Part shown: one piece after another, positions 1-8,279 of the stretch
Position numbering within the stretch: position 1 is the stretch's first letter
Layout: the number at the start of each line of letters is the position of its first letter
Assembly (NCBI GenBank): GCA_015493765.1
Contig: WGCQ01000022.1
Coordinates: forward strand, 1 to 34,257
Direction of reading: 5' to 3'
Length of the DNA stretch: 34,257 bases
DNA from: Deltaproteobacteria bacterium
GTDB taxonomy: Bacteria; Myxococcota_A; UBA9042; DTJE01; S145-11
The notes under the pieces: generated by a model
Databases searched by the model: none
What the model was told of the DNA's origin: nothing
What the model saw: only the letters and a program-made list of their open reading frames with translations
Position numbers and translations under genes: made by a program

Positions 1-212
1 GAACCGTAGGCAATGCGATAGAAATTTCGCCTGGCCTTGCCCTGCCTGCCTGCGCCTTCCGTCAGGTTCAACGGGATCGACAATGCGGCACGTTGCAGTT
101 GCGAAACCACGACGCCAAAGGGGGCTTGCACGTGATTTGCCAGTTCGATGCAGACCGTGGCCGCCCGGGTTGCGACCGCGAGTGCCTGAAATTTCGAGGA
201 TTTGTGTTTCAT
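1..212 (-). CDS. four-helix-bundle (23S rRNA IVP-type) protein, N-terminal part
   Basis: This gene is cut by the window start; 70 codons are visible. It begins at an ATG (212-210) six bases after a strong AGGAGGT ribosome binding site. The visible protein starts MKHKSSKFQALAVATRAA and contains the family hallmark QLQRAALSIPLNLTEGAGR, the second-helix signature of the S23/IVP four-helix-bundle family (about 115-130 aa in full). Members of this family are encoded in 23S rRNA intervening sequences or scattered in multiple copies in some genomes; their cellular role is not established. The gene reads away from the T2SS operon, and its upstream region is duplicated as an inverted, decayed copy (349-366). 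Family assignment is confident; function is unknown. Confidence 0.85.
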   Translation of the reverse strand, partial: MKHKSSKFQALAVATRAATVCIELANHVQAPFGVVVSQLQRAALSIPLNLTEGAGRQGKARRNFYRIAYG

Positions 213-215
213 AAA

Positions 216-366
216 GACCTCCTGAAGGTGTGTCAAAGTTGAGGTCTCCAAAGTCCCGATTTGCAGCGATTGACAAGGGTTGCAAAGCAACCGCGCAGCG
301 GCCTGCCCTTGCAATCGCGGCAAGAGGGACTACTTTTTTGATTTTTTAGACACACCCCAGGAGGTC
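216..366. repeat. imperfect ~150-bp palindrome / inverted duplication upstream of the four-helix-bundle gene
   Basis: The outer arms 216-234 and 349-366 are inverted copies of the promoter-proximal stretch and ribosome binding site of the four-helix-bundle gene (GACACACC..AGGAGGTC). Further inside, GTCCC (253-257) pairs with GGGAC (326-330), the arm around 268-279 (CGATTGACAAGGG) pairs with CCCTTGCAATCG near 306-317, and GGTTGC-AAA-GCAACC forms a hairpin at 278-292. After the right arm comes GAAACAC (367-373), matching codons 2-4 of the neighbouring gene, with the ATG lost. It looks like a decayed inverted copy of the gene's 5' end. Confidence 0.6.
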
Positions 367-442
367 TGAAACACCGTCACGGTCAACCAAAGGCAGGCGA
401 GGTCGCCTGCGCTCCACGGCTTCCGCTACCACCACTAACCAG

Positions 443-515
443 ACGGTCACGGCCACGGCCAACGGCCTCGGTCAACGGCCACGGCCACGGACACGGACAC
501 GGCCAACGGTCGTGG
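443..515. repeat. degenerate CGGCCA/CGGACA hexamer tract
   Basis: This is a run of imperfect hexamers (ACGGCC, ACGGAC, AACGGC variants). Such runs could encode alternating Thr-Val/Ala or Gly-His peptides, but no frame has a plausible start. It lies just after the decayed second copy of the four-helix-bundle 5' end, so it may be the leftover of a low-complexity C-terminal tail. A 16-base stretch, CGGTCAACGGCCACGG (469-484), recurs inverted at 14872-14887, beyond the other end of the T2SS operon. Confidence 0.5.
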
Positions 516-739
516 TGGCATGTCCAGTCAAAACAGAGTGTCAATTTGTCACTCCACGGTGCAGTTTGGGCATCCCTGGCAACATAAAACCCTTTGTTTA
601 GTGCAGACTTGGAAACACAGGCGTTATGGTCCAAAAATTGCATATCATCTCCATGGCGTTGTTTGGGCCAGCCTGGATACAAAATGATATAACCGGGTGG
701 TGCTGGTATAAGATACCTGATGTAAGGCTGTTGAGGCTA

Positions 740-1687
740 ATGGTAAGAGATTTTTTGAAAAAAAACCTGTGGTTGATCAACGTGTTTGCCATTGGTTTGA
801 TCGCATGGATGGCTGGTGCAGTGGCGGCGGAAGTCACTGCTGGCGTACTGACCAGGGAACAAAAGGTTCCACCGGTACATTTCAGAATGCCTGTGGTTCA
901 TACAGGTAAGGTTATGGGTGCCGACATGCTCAGCATACTGAACGATCGCAATCCGTTCAATGCGGACCACCCGAAAACCGCGGATGACCAGGACCAGACA
1001 AAGGATGACGACACGGGTCCGGATCAAGCCGGCCCTGCTGATGCGGCTGACCTGGGTGTAAAACTTCTGGGTGTGTTATACTCGCCGAATCCTGCCTGGT
1101 CCCTTGCAACCATACGGTTTGGTGCGGACACAAAACTGGTGAGAGAGGGCGTGTCCATCATGAATGGGGCTGCCACGGTGAAACACATTGCACCACGGTA
1201 TATCGTGGTCACCAGAAACAAGCAGGACTACATAGTAAGGCTGTGGGCAAAGAAGGATAATGCCAACACTCGCAGGCCAAACCGGTTCGCCCGTCGTTTC
1301 AGACACAGAGGCCCGGTGCCTTCTTACATGCGAAAGAGTTATAGCAAATGGGTACGCAAGGTGGGGCCTTATGAATACCAGGTTGACCGAGACATGTTGA
1401 TGCAAAACCTGCAAAACCTGTCCGCATTGGGCATGCAGGCCCGGATCATTCCGAACTACCGTAACGGGCACTACGAAGGGTTCAGACTGGTCGGCGTCAG
1501 GCCCAACAGCCTCTATGCGGCCTTAGGGATCCGCTCCGGCGACGTGATCCAACGGGTCAACGGCATGGACCTGAATTCCCCAAACAAGGCCTTGGAACTG
1601 TTCAACCAGTTGCAAAGCAGTTCGTCCATATCATTGGACCTCACCAGGTACGGAAAAAAGATCACCATGAATTACAAGGTAAAATAG
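740..1687 (+). CDS. gspC: T2SS inner-membrane protein GspC
   Basis: GspC links the inner-membrane platform of the type II secretion system to the secretin GspD. The chosen ATG at 740 gives a 315-aa protein with a short cytoplasmic N-terminus, one membrane segment (about residues 10-30, LWLINVFAIGLIAWMAG), a periplasmic homology region (DLGVKLLGVLYSPNPAWSLA and following) and a C-terminal PDZ-like domain (about 235-315, RLVGVRPNSLYAALGIRSGD). The same frame is open upstream to 626, but those 38 residues are not family-like and would precede the membrane anchor unusually; a weak GAGG lies before 740. It is the first gene of the operon, and gspD follows one base after its stop. Confidence 0.88.
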   Translation: MVRDFLKKNLWLINVFAIGLIAWMAGAVAAEVTAGVLTREQKVPPVHFRMPVVHTGKVMGADMLSILNDRNPFNADHPKTADDQDQTKDDDTGPDQAGPADAADLGVKLLGVLYSPNPAWSLATIRFGADTKLVREGVSIMNGAATVKHIAPRYIVVTRNKQDYIVRLWAKKDNANTRRPNRFARRFRHRGPVPSYMRKSYSKWVRKVGPYEYQVDRDMLMQNLQNLSALGMQARIIPNYRNGHYEGFRLVGVRPNSLYAALGIRSGDVIQRVNGMDLNSPNKALELFNQLQSSSSISLDLTRYGKKITMNYKVK

Positions 1688-1688
1688 T

Positions 1689-4196
1689 ATGAAAAAACTC
1701 CTGTTGTCATCGCTGATCATTGGATTTTTGCTGACTTCTGGCGTTGTATATGCGAAAAAGGGTAAAACACAGGGCGCCAAGGTACATCCGATAGTGATAA
1801 AGACCAATGTGGGTCAGGCAAAACCGCCGGACATCGGCAAACAAAAACAACAAAAGGCTTTGAAAGTAAAGGCCAAGAGCCCAAATGCCACCAAAACTGC
1901 CAATCAGGGTGTTCCCCCGGACGTGGTCACGTTTAAAACAAATTTTGAAAAGGATGTGAAGTGTCGTGCCCTGCCACTGAATGCAAAAGTAAACATCGAT
2001 TTCGAGGATGCGCCGCTGTACGACGTCCTGAAGTTCATTGCGTGCATCACCCAACGCAATTTTATCATCGGGGGGCAGGGGGCATCGATCAAGCGGGGCA
2101 AGCAGATCACGATCCTGTCCACCGGGGCGGTTACGGTGTACGAGGCGTACAAGGCATTCCTGAGTGCATTGCACGTAAACAACATGACCGTGATCCCCAA
2201 GGGCAAGTTCTGGGAGGTCGTGCAACTGGGCCGAACCAGACAGGCGTATCCACTGGTGAAAGGCAAGGTGCCTAACGAGGACCGGATCGTGACACACATA
2301 TTCCAGCCCAAGCACGTGGATGCCGCGGACCTGGACAAGGTGTTGGAAAATTTCAAGACCCAGGTGGGTGAAATCCTGGTTTACGAGCCCACGAATACGC
2401 TGATCGTCACGGACTTGGCCAGCAACGTGCGCAGGCTGGGTGAGTTCATCCAGCAACTGGATGTGCCCACGGGCAAGGAAAAGATATGGGTCAGGCCGGT
2501 ACAGTACGCGGATGCTGGTGACCTGGTAAAGACGATCCAGGAGTTGTTCGGTAAAAAGGGACGCAGCCGGAGGACGAGGATAATCACCAGGGGCCGGCGA
2601 GGTGTTGCAGGTGGTGGCATCGTCGGCGCAGGAGGTGAACTGACCTCGGTAATGGCCGACGAGAGGACGAACCAGTTGATCGTGGTGGCAACGCCCAGCA
2701 TGTACATGAAAATTGACAAGCTACTGAGGAAACTGGACGTGCCCGTGGAGGGCGAAGGCCAGATCCACGTGTATTACCTGGAAAACGCGGACGCGGAGGA
2801 CGTGGCCAATGCACTGAGCGGGCTCACGGGCAGGCACACGTCCAGGCGCAGGCGTGGCAGGCGAAGGGCCGGGTCCGCAGCGTCCTTGTTCGAAGGCGAG
2901 GTAAAAATCACCGCATACAAACCCACGAATTCATTGATCATCGAGAGTTCGTTAAAGGACTTCCTGGCCGTGAAAAAGGTGATCGAACGCCTGGATGTGC
3001 GGCGCAAGCAGGTGTACGTAGAGGCGATGATCCTGGAAATCAGTTCGAACAAGAGCAACCACTTCGGCCTGTCCGGCAGCGGCGGCAAGGTCTTCAACCT
3101 GGGGGGCCACGACGTACCGTTTTTGATGGGCATGGGCGGCCTGGGCATGTCGTCCCTGGACATGAAGCAACTGCAAAAAGGTGGCGTGGCCCTGGGTATG
3201 CAGGGACCGCTGTTGGATGTGTCAACCGGCTCCACCGGTGGCACCCAGACATCCACGGTCATGGCGATCCCGACCTACGGCTTCATACTGCAGGCCCTGT
3301 CACATTCGTCCAGGGTCAACATCCTGTCCACGCCCCACATCCTGACCATGGACAACCAGGAGGCCGAGATCGTGGTGGGCAAGCAGATACCCTACCAGGC
3401 GACCAGTTACGGCGGCCTGGGCGGCCTGCTGGGGGGATACGGCGGATATGGCGGCATAGGTTCCAGCCTGCTGGGCCGGACCGGTGTCACAGGCACCACG
3501 GGGACTACGTCCAACCTGGCCAGTACGGCCTTGTCCTCGCTGGGCATGCTGGGTGGTTATGGCGGCTATGGCGGCGTGGGCTACGTGCAGCGCCTGGACG
3601 TGGACCTGTCGCTGAAGATCACGCCCCAGATCAGCGAATCCAATTACGTGCGCCTGAAGATCGATGAAAACGTGGAGGACGTGGAGAGCATGGACCCGTT
3701 TTTGGGACCCACCACCAGCAAGCGCAAGGTCACCAACACCGTGGTTGTGAAGGACCAGCAGCCCGTGGTGATCGGCGGCCTGATCCGGGACGTGGAAACC
3801 AAGGGCGTGGAAAAGGTGCCCGTACTGGGCGACATACCCGTATTCGGCGCACTGTTCCGCAAGACCGTGGTGACCAAGGAAAAGCGCAACCTTATGATGG
3901 TGATTATACCTTATATTATAAATGACCCCTCGGACCTGCGCAGGATATACGAAAAGAAACAGGAGGAGATGAGGGAATTTGCCCGCTACATGTCAACCAA
4001 GGAAAAATTCTATACCACCGGACTGGATTACCGCAAGAAAACCGGCCTGCTGGAACAGATCAACCTGGAGATCGAACGTGCCAAGCAGGCGGAAAAATTG
4101 CAGGAGGAAACCAGGGCCAGGGACGTGGATATAGTGGGGCCGCCGGAGACCCATGACCTGGACTATAACCCTTTGAAAAACAAGGATAAAAAATGA
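1689..4196 (+). CDS. gspD: T2SS outer-membrane secretin GspD
   Basis: GspD forms the multimeric outer-membrane channel of the T2SS. The 835-aa product has a signal peptide (MKKLLLSSLIIGFLLTSG, cleavage probably after VYA near residue 22), a Lys-rich linker, an N0 domain (from about residue 95, VNIDFEDAPLYDVLKFIA), three N1-N3 type repeats (about 200-450), and the secretin core with VNILSTPHILTMDNQEAEIV and the VPVLGDIPVFGALFR signature near 715-730. Two unusual inserts are visible: a basic RRRRGRRR stretch in the N3 loop (about 386-394) and a Gly/Tyr-rich segment (about 574-632) inside the core. The C-terminal tail (about 760-835) is charged and probably a pilotin or S-domain equivalent. The stop overlaps the gspE start (ATGA). 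Confidence 0.96.
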   Translation: MKKLLLSSLIIGFLLTSGVVYAKKGKTQGAKVHPIVIKTNVGQAKPPDIGKQKQQKALKVKAKSPNATKTANQGVPPDVVTFKTNFEKDVKCRALPLNAKVNIDFEDAPLYDVLKFIACITQRNFIIGGQGASIKRGKQITILSTGAVTVYEAYKAFLSALHVNNMTVIPKGKFWEVVQLGRTRQAYPLVKGKVPNEDRIVTHIFQPKHVDAADLDKVLENFKTQVGEILVYEPTNTLIVTDLASNVRRLGEFIQQLDVPTGKEKIWVRPVQYADAGDLVKTIQELFGKKGRSRRTRIITRGRRGVAGGGIVGAGGELTSVMADERTNQLIVVATPSMYMKIDKLLRKLDVPVEGEGQIHVYYLENADAEDVANALSGLTGRHTSRRRRGRRRAGSAASLFEGEVKITAYKPTNSLIIESSLKDFLAVKKVIERLDVRRKQVYVEAMILEISSNKSNHFGLSGSGGKVFNLGGHDVPFLMGMGGLGMSSLDMKQLQKGGVALGMQGPLLDVSTGSTGGTQTSTVMAIPTYGFILQALSHSSRVNILSTPHILTMDNQEAEIVVGKQIPYQATSYGGLGGLLGGYGGYGGIGSSLLGRTGVTGTTGTTSNLASTALSSLGMLGGYGGYGGVGYVQRLDVDLSLKITPQISESNYVRLKIDENVEDVESMDPFLGPTTSKRKVTNTVVVKDQQPVVIGGLIRDVETKGVEKVPVLGDIPVFGALFRKTVVTKEKRNLMMVIIPYIINDPSDLRRIYEKKQEEMREFARYMSTKEKFYTTGLDYRKKTGLLEQINLEIERAKQAEKLQEETRARDVDIVGPPETHDLDYNPLKNKDKK

Positions 4197-5929
4197 GTAC
4201 CGGGGCTCAAGAGGCAAAAAGTACAGCCAGCCAGGCATTGATCGAACGGATCATGCTGGAACACCAACTGGTGACCGAGGAGCAGTTAAAGGAGGCCAAG
4301 GAAAAGCAAGCCGCAGGCGAGGGCAGGCTGACCGAGATATTGATCCGTGAACAGGTGATGGAGGAATCCCGGTTTTTGAAGACCCTGAGCGTGATCCTGG
4401 ACATCCCGGTCATGGACGAGTTGCCCGTGGATGACGTGGACGTGGAGCTGGTCAGGGAACTGCCCATTGCCTTTGCCAAGCAAAACAAACTGCTGCCCTT
4501 GTACTTGCAGGACGAAAAACTGGTGGTGGCCGTGGCAGACCCGTTGAACACGACCCCCCTGGACCACCTGGCCGTGATGATGGACCGCCGCGTGGAGCCG
4601 GTGCTGGCCCCGGGACAGAAGATCATCGACGCGATCAACCAGGTCTATGACCGTATCAGCGGCCTGGAAGGCACGGCGGGCGAGGTGTTGCAGGACGAGG
4701 ACCTGGGCAGCCTGTCCAGGGAGATCGAGGAAACCACCAAGGACGTGCTGGAGATGATGGACGAGGCACCGGTGATCAGGCTGGTAAACCAGGTCCTGAT
4801 CCAGGCGGTCAAGGAACATGCCTCGGACATCCACGTGGAGCCCTTCGAACAGGACGTGGTGGTCCGGTTTCGCAAGGACGGGGTGCTGCACGAGATACTG
4901 AGGCTGCCCAAACGGCTGCATGCCTCCATTGCCTCCCGTATCAAGATCATGGGCAACCTCAACATCGCGGAAAAACGCCTGCCCCAGGACGGACGTATCC
5001 GTCGGGTGGTGGCAGGCAAGGAAATCGACATCCGCCTGTCTACCGTGCCCACCAGCTTCGGCGAGCGCCTGGTCATGCGTATCCTGGACAAGGCATCCAC
5101 CGTGCTGGACCTGGAGCAGTTGGGCCTGCAGGGCCGGGACCTGGAGGTGGTAAACGAGATGATTCACCGTCCTCACGGCATCGTACTGGTCACCGGGCCT
5201 ACAGGCAGCGGCAAGACGACCACCTTGTATGCGGCCCTGACCCAGATCAACACACCGGACAAGAACATCCTCACGATCGAGGACCCGGTGGAATACCAGT
5301 TGAACGGGATTGGCCAGATGCAGGTGAATACGAAAACGAATTTTACGTTTGCCAGCGGGCTGCGTGCCTCGCTGCGCCAGGACCCGGACGTGATCCTGGT
5401 GGGGGAAATCCGTGACAAGGAGACCGCCGAGATCGCAATCCAGGCCTCCCTGACCGGCCACCTCGTGTTTTCTACGCTGCATACGAACGACTCGGCCAGC
5501 GCATTTACCCGGTTGACCGACATGGGCGTGGAGCCGTTTTTGATCGCGTCGTCGATCCTGTCCGTGATTGCCCAGCGCCTGGTACGCAGGGTGTGTCCGG
5601 TGTGCCGGTCACCCTACCGACCCAGCCAGGAGGAACTGCGGTCACTGGGGCTGACGGACCCGCGGCCCGGTGATACGTTTTTCAAGTCCAAGGGGTGCGA
5701 GGAGTGCCTGGGCACGGGGTATGCAGGCCGCGTGGCGATCTACGAGATCCTGATGGTGGATGACAAGATCCGGGAACTGATCATGCAGCGGGCCGATGCG
5801 TCCACGATCAAACACGAGGCGATCAAAAAAGGGATGCATACGCTGCGCATGGACGGGCTCGAAAAATTCAGGCAGGGCATAACCACCGCGGAGGAGGTCA
5901 TGCGCGTGACCCAAGGGGATGAGTCATGA
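4193..5929 (+). CDS. gspE: T2SS assembly ATPase GspE
   Basis: GspE is the cytoplasmic hexameric ATPase that powers pseudopilus assembly. The 578-aa protein has an N1E domain (about 1-150), then the N2E and C-terminal ATPase domains. The Walker A motif GPTGSGKT is at residues 335-342, the Walker B region RQDPDVILVGEIRD near 395-405, and the His-box region LVFSTLHTND near 425. A zinc-binding tetracysteine loop typical of GspE is intact: C468-x2-C471 and C502-x2-C505. The start ATG overlaps the gspD stop by four bases, and the end overlaps the gspF start likewise, so expression is translationally coupled. All catalytic motifs look intact. Confidence 0.97.
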   Translation: MSTGAQEAKSTASQALIERIMLEHQLVTEEQLKEAKEKQAAGEGRLTEILIREQVMEESRFLKTLSVILDIPVMDELPVDDVDVELVRELPIAFAKQNKLLPLYLQDEKLVVAVADPLNTTPLDHLAVMMDRRVEPVLAPGQKIIDAINQVYDRISGLEGTAGEVLQDEDLGSLSREIEETTKDVLEMMDEAPVIRLVNQVLIQAVKEHASDIHVEPFEQDVVVRFRKDGVLHEILRLPKRLHASIASRIKIMGNLNIAEKRLPQDGRIRRVVAGKEIDIRLSTVPTSFGERLVMRILDKASTVLDLEQLGLQGRDLEVVNEMIHRPHGIVLVTGPTGSGKTTTLYAALTQINTPDKNILTIEDPVEYQLNGIGQMQVNTKTNFTFASGLRASLRQDPDVILVGEIRDKETAEIAIQASLTGHLVFSTLHTNDSASAFTRLTDMGVEPFLIASSILSVIAQRLVRRVCPVCRSPYRPSQEELRSLGLTDPRPGDTFFKSKGCEECLGTGYAGRVAIYEILMVDDKIRELIMQRADASTIKHEAIKKGMHTLRMDGLEKFRQGITTAEEVMRVTQGDES

Positions 5930-7188
5930 GCATGTTTGAATACAAGGGCCTGAACAGCAAGGGCCGGGACGTCAGTGGCGTGATCGAGGCGGACGGACCG
6001 GTGGACCTTAAGGCCAAACTGGCAAAGCAACAGATCTTTTTGACAGGTTACAAGGAAACGGTCCAGGGCGGCTCCGGCAGGGTTGCAGGCGCATCCAAGG
6101 AGGAGGGCGGACTGTTATCCAAGGAGGTCAACCTGAGTGACCTGCTGGACCGGGTGAAACTGATGGACATTGCGGTGATGGACCGCCAGATGGCCGTGTT
6201 GTTGAGGGCCGGCATATCCATGGGAGAGGCATTGCAGGCCCTGGTGGACCAGCAGGAAAAGCCGTCCATGAAAAAGGTCCTGACCACGGTGAGGACCAGG
6301 GTCAACGAGGGCAAGAGCCTGGCCGAGGCCATGGAGGAACACCCGAAGGTCTTTCCTGCCCTGCACGTGAACATGGTGCGCGTGGGCGAGGCCAGCGGTA
6401 CCCTGGACCTTGTGTTTGAACGCCTGGCCGAATTTACGGAATCACAGGTACAATTGCGCTCCAAGGTGATTGCGGCCATGATCTATCCGTCCTTGATGCT
6501 GACCGTGGCAGTCCTGATCATATCCGGGATGATGCTGTTCTTCATCCCGAAGATAACCGGCATGTTCAAGGAGGCAGGCGTGGAACTGCCTGCAATCACA
6601 CAGGCACTCATATTTGTTACCGATATTTTCACATCGACCTGGTACATCATCCTGCCGCTGCTGGTGGTCGGGTACATCCTGTTCAACCGGTGGAAGGTAA
6701 CGGATGCGGGCCGGCTGAAGTACGACGCCTTCAAACTGAAACTGCCGGTGTTCGGCAGGATCGTACGGCTGGTGGCGGTGTCCAGGTTTGCGCGTACCCT
6801 GGCCACGCTGCTGCAAAGCGGGGTCCAGATCCTGCCGGCCCTGGACATCGTGAAGGCCATCGTGAACAACGCGGTGCTGGCCGACGTGATCGACAAGACA
6901 AAGGACGAGGTGCGCGAGGGTAACAGCATTGCGGGGCCGCTGCGCCAGTCGGGCCATTTCCCGGCCATGGTGGTCCACATGATCGCAATCGGTGAGCGCA
7001 CCGGCGAACTGGAGCAAATGCTGGGCAGTGTGGCCCAGGCGTATGAATCCGAGGTGGAAAACAAGATAAGTACCCTGACATCGGTCCTGGAGCCGGTGAT
7101 GATCGTGACCATGGGTATAATCGTTGGTTTTATGGTCTTTGCCCTGCTGATGCCTATGCTGAAGATGGGGCAGGCCGTGACCATGTAA
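5926..7188 (+). CDS. gspF: T2SS inner-membrane platform protein GspF
   Basis: GspF is the polytopic platform protein that contacts GspE and the pseudopilus base. The 420-aa product begins MSMFEYKGLNSKGRDVSG, the usual GspF N-terminus, and has two T2SSF domains (about 85-205 and 285-410). Three membrane segments are evident: about 185-210 (VAVLIISGMMLFFIP), about 225-250 (WYIILPLLVVGYILF) and the C-terminal one near 390-412 (VMIVTMGIIVGFMVFALLMP). The start lies in an ATGA overlap with gspE. Confidence 0.96.
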   Translation: MSMFEYKGLNSKGRDVSGVIEADGPVDLKAKLAKQQIFLTGYKETVQGGSGRVAGASKEEGGLLSKEVNLSDLLDRVKLMDIAVMDRQMAVLLRAGISMGEALQALVDQQEKPSMKKVLTTVRTRVNEGKSLAEAMEEHPKVFPALHVNMVRVGEASGTLDLVFERLAEFTESQVQLRSKVIAAMIYPSLMLTVAVLIISGMMLFFIPKITGMFKEAGVELPAITQALIFVTDIFTSTWYIILPLLVVGYILFNRWKVTDAGRLKYDAFKLKLPVFGRIVRLVAVSRFARTLATLLQSGVQILPALDIVKAIVNNAVLADVIDKTKDEVREGNSIAGPLRQSGHFPAMVVHMIAIGERTGELEQMLGSVAQAYESEVENKISTLTSVLEPVMIVTMGIIVGFMVFALLMPMLKMGQAVTM

Positions 7189-7198
7189 AGGAGGCATT

Positions 7199-7615
7199 AT
7201 GGAACAACGTGTACGTCAAACGGCCAAGGCGACCCTGAAGGGCGCGGCAAGGGGCTTCACGCTCCTGGAAATCATGGTGGTGATCGCAATCATCGGCATG
7301 CTGGCCACTGCCGTGAGTGTGTCGGTGATGGCCTATATGAAAAAGGCCAAGGTCAAGACTTGCAAGATCCAGTTGAACACGCTGGCACAGGCCTTGAACC
7401 AGTACTACCTGGACGAAAACGACTATCCGTCCAGCCTGGATGACCTGACCAAGGGCAAGGACTCGCTGGTCAAGCCAAAACAGTTGAAAGACCCATGGGG
7501 CCGGGAGTTCCAGTACAATTCGAACCCCAGCGGGGATTCGGATTTTACCCTTTGCTCGAATGGACCGGACAAACGTGAAGGCACGGAAGACGACATCTGC
7601 TACAAGACGCAGTAA
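7199..7615 (+). CDS. gspG: T2SS major pseudopilin GspG
   Basis: GspG is the main subunit of the periplasmic pseudopilus. The 138-aa precursor has a prepilin signal with the cleavage site G19|F20 in RGFTLLEIMVVIAIIGML, including the conserved Glu at mature position 5, then the hydrophobic helix and the GspG domain (LNQYYLDENDYPSSLDDL, LKDPWGREFQYN, SNGPDKREGTEDDI). The acidic C-terminal loop matches the calcium-binding loop of the family. A strong AAGGAGG (7188-7194) precedes the ATG. Processing needs a prepilin peptidase (GspO/PilD), which is not in this window. Confidence 0.96.
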   Translation: MEQRVRQTAKATLKGAARGFTLLEIMVVIAIIGMLATAVSVSVMAYMKKAKVKTCKIQLNTLAQALNQYYLDENDYPSSLDDLTKGKDSLVKPKQLKDPWGREFQYNSNPSGDSDFTLCSNGPDKREGTEDDICYKTQ

Positions 7616-8279
7616 TGGCAGGCCGGGAAATGCCGGGTTTACCCTGCTGGAACTGCTGGTTGTGATACTGATCATGACCATGGCCGGTACACTGCTGTCC
7701 GTGGGCATATCCAGTATCCGGTGGGCGAATCTGAGTACCCAGTCCAGGCGCATGAAGGCCATGGTGCGGTATTTGTACGAAAAGGCGGTACTGACGAACC
7801 ACGTGTACTCACTGACCATAGACCTGGACAAGGGCAGATACTGGGGAGAGGTTCAGAACACCTCTGACCCGTGTCATAAGTACTTGATGGCAAACGAGGA
7901 ACAGAAGAAGGAGGCGGATAATTCACCGAAATACAACGAACTTTCGAAACAAAAGGCGTTGCCGGGCGATACGGACAACGAGGAAGAGGGACCTGAGGTC
8001 CGCAACAAGGGGTTCGGGCATTCCAAGGACCTGCTGTTGAAACAAACGAAACTGCCCGAGGGGCTGCGTTTCGACGGCGTGTTGTGCGAGCACTTCGACG
8101 GACTGGAGGACAGCGGCATCGTGAGGATACATTTTTTCCCGAACGGTTACGTGGAGCATGCCTTTATTTACCTGGCAAAGGGCGATGACGTTTATACGAT
8201 AGAAACCCTGCCGCTGAGGGGCACCGCGGAGGTCAACAAGGAAAAATTAGGGGAGGACGAATTTGCGAAAGCGCGCTGA
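7560..8279 (+). CDS. gspH: T2SS minor pseudopilin GspH
   Basis: This is a minor pseudopilin precursor of 239 aa. The prepilin cleavage signal is GNAGFTLLELLVVILIM, with cleavage after G26. The post-signal domain is longer than usual for GspH and holds a charged, low-complexity insert (about residues 115-160, rich in Glu, Lys and Asp). No start codon in this frame lies after the gspG stop, so translation must begin inside gspG, at ATG 7560 or GTG 7575. The overlap with gspG is about 40-56 bases, with no clear ribosome binding site, which points to translational coupling. The assignment to GspH rests on operon position and the pseudopilin signal; the C-terminal domain is divergent. Confidence 0.85.
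   Translation: MDRTNVKARKTTSATRRSNGRPGNAGFTLLELLVVILIMTMAGTLLSVGISSIRWANLSTQSRRMKAMVRYLYEKAVLTNHVYSLTIDLDKGRYWGEVQNTSDPCHKYLMANEEQKKEADNSPKYNELSKQKALPGDTDNEEEGPEVRNKGFGHSKDLLLKQTKLPEGLRFDGVLCEHFDGLEDSGIVRIHFFPNGYVEHAFIYLAKGDDVYTIETLPLRGTAEVNKEKLGEDEFAKAR

Larger units (their letters stand above)
213..739. other. non-coding stretch between four-helix-bundle gene and gspC
   Basis: There is no convincing gene here. It holds the palindromic duplication (216-366), a perfect 8-bp inverted repeat GCAGGCGA-gg-TCGCCTGC (393-410), a CGGCCA-type low-complexity tract (443-515) and an AT-richer segment (590-739) that should contain the T2SS promoter. TATAAG at 707-712 is a possible -10 hexamer, but I see no good -35 box. 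Confidence 0.5.

Noticed and set aside
383-682. Minus-strand open frame of 99 codons
   Set aside because: It reads through the CGGCCA tract and gives Pro/Trp/Cys-rich peptide with no ribosome binding site or family-like sequence.
626-739. N-terminal extension of gspC
   Set aside because: The 38 extra residues do not look like a GspC start; the ATG at 740 puts the membrane segment at the normal place.
4286-5482. 398-codon minus-strand open frame inside gspE
   Set aside because: It is a His/Gln/Val-rich shadow of the GC-biased gspE codons.
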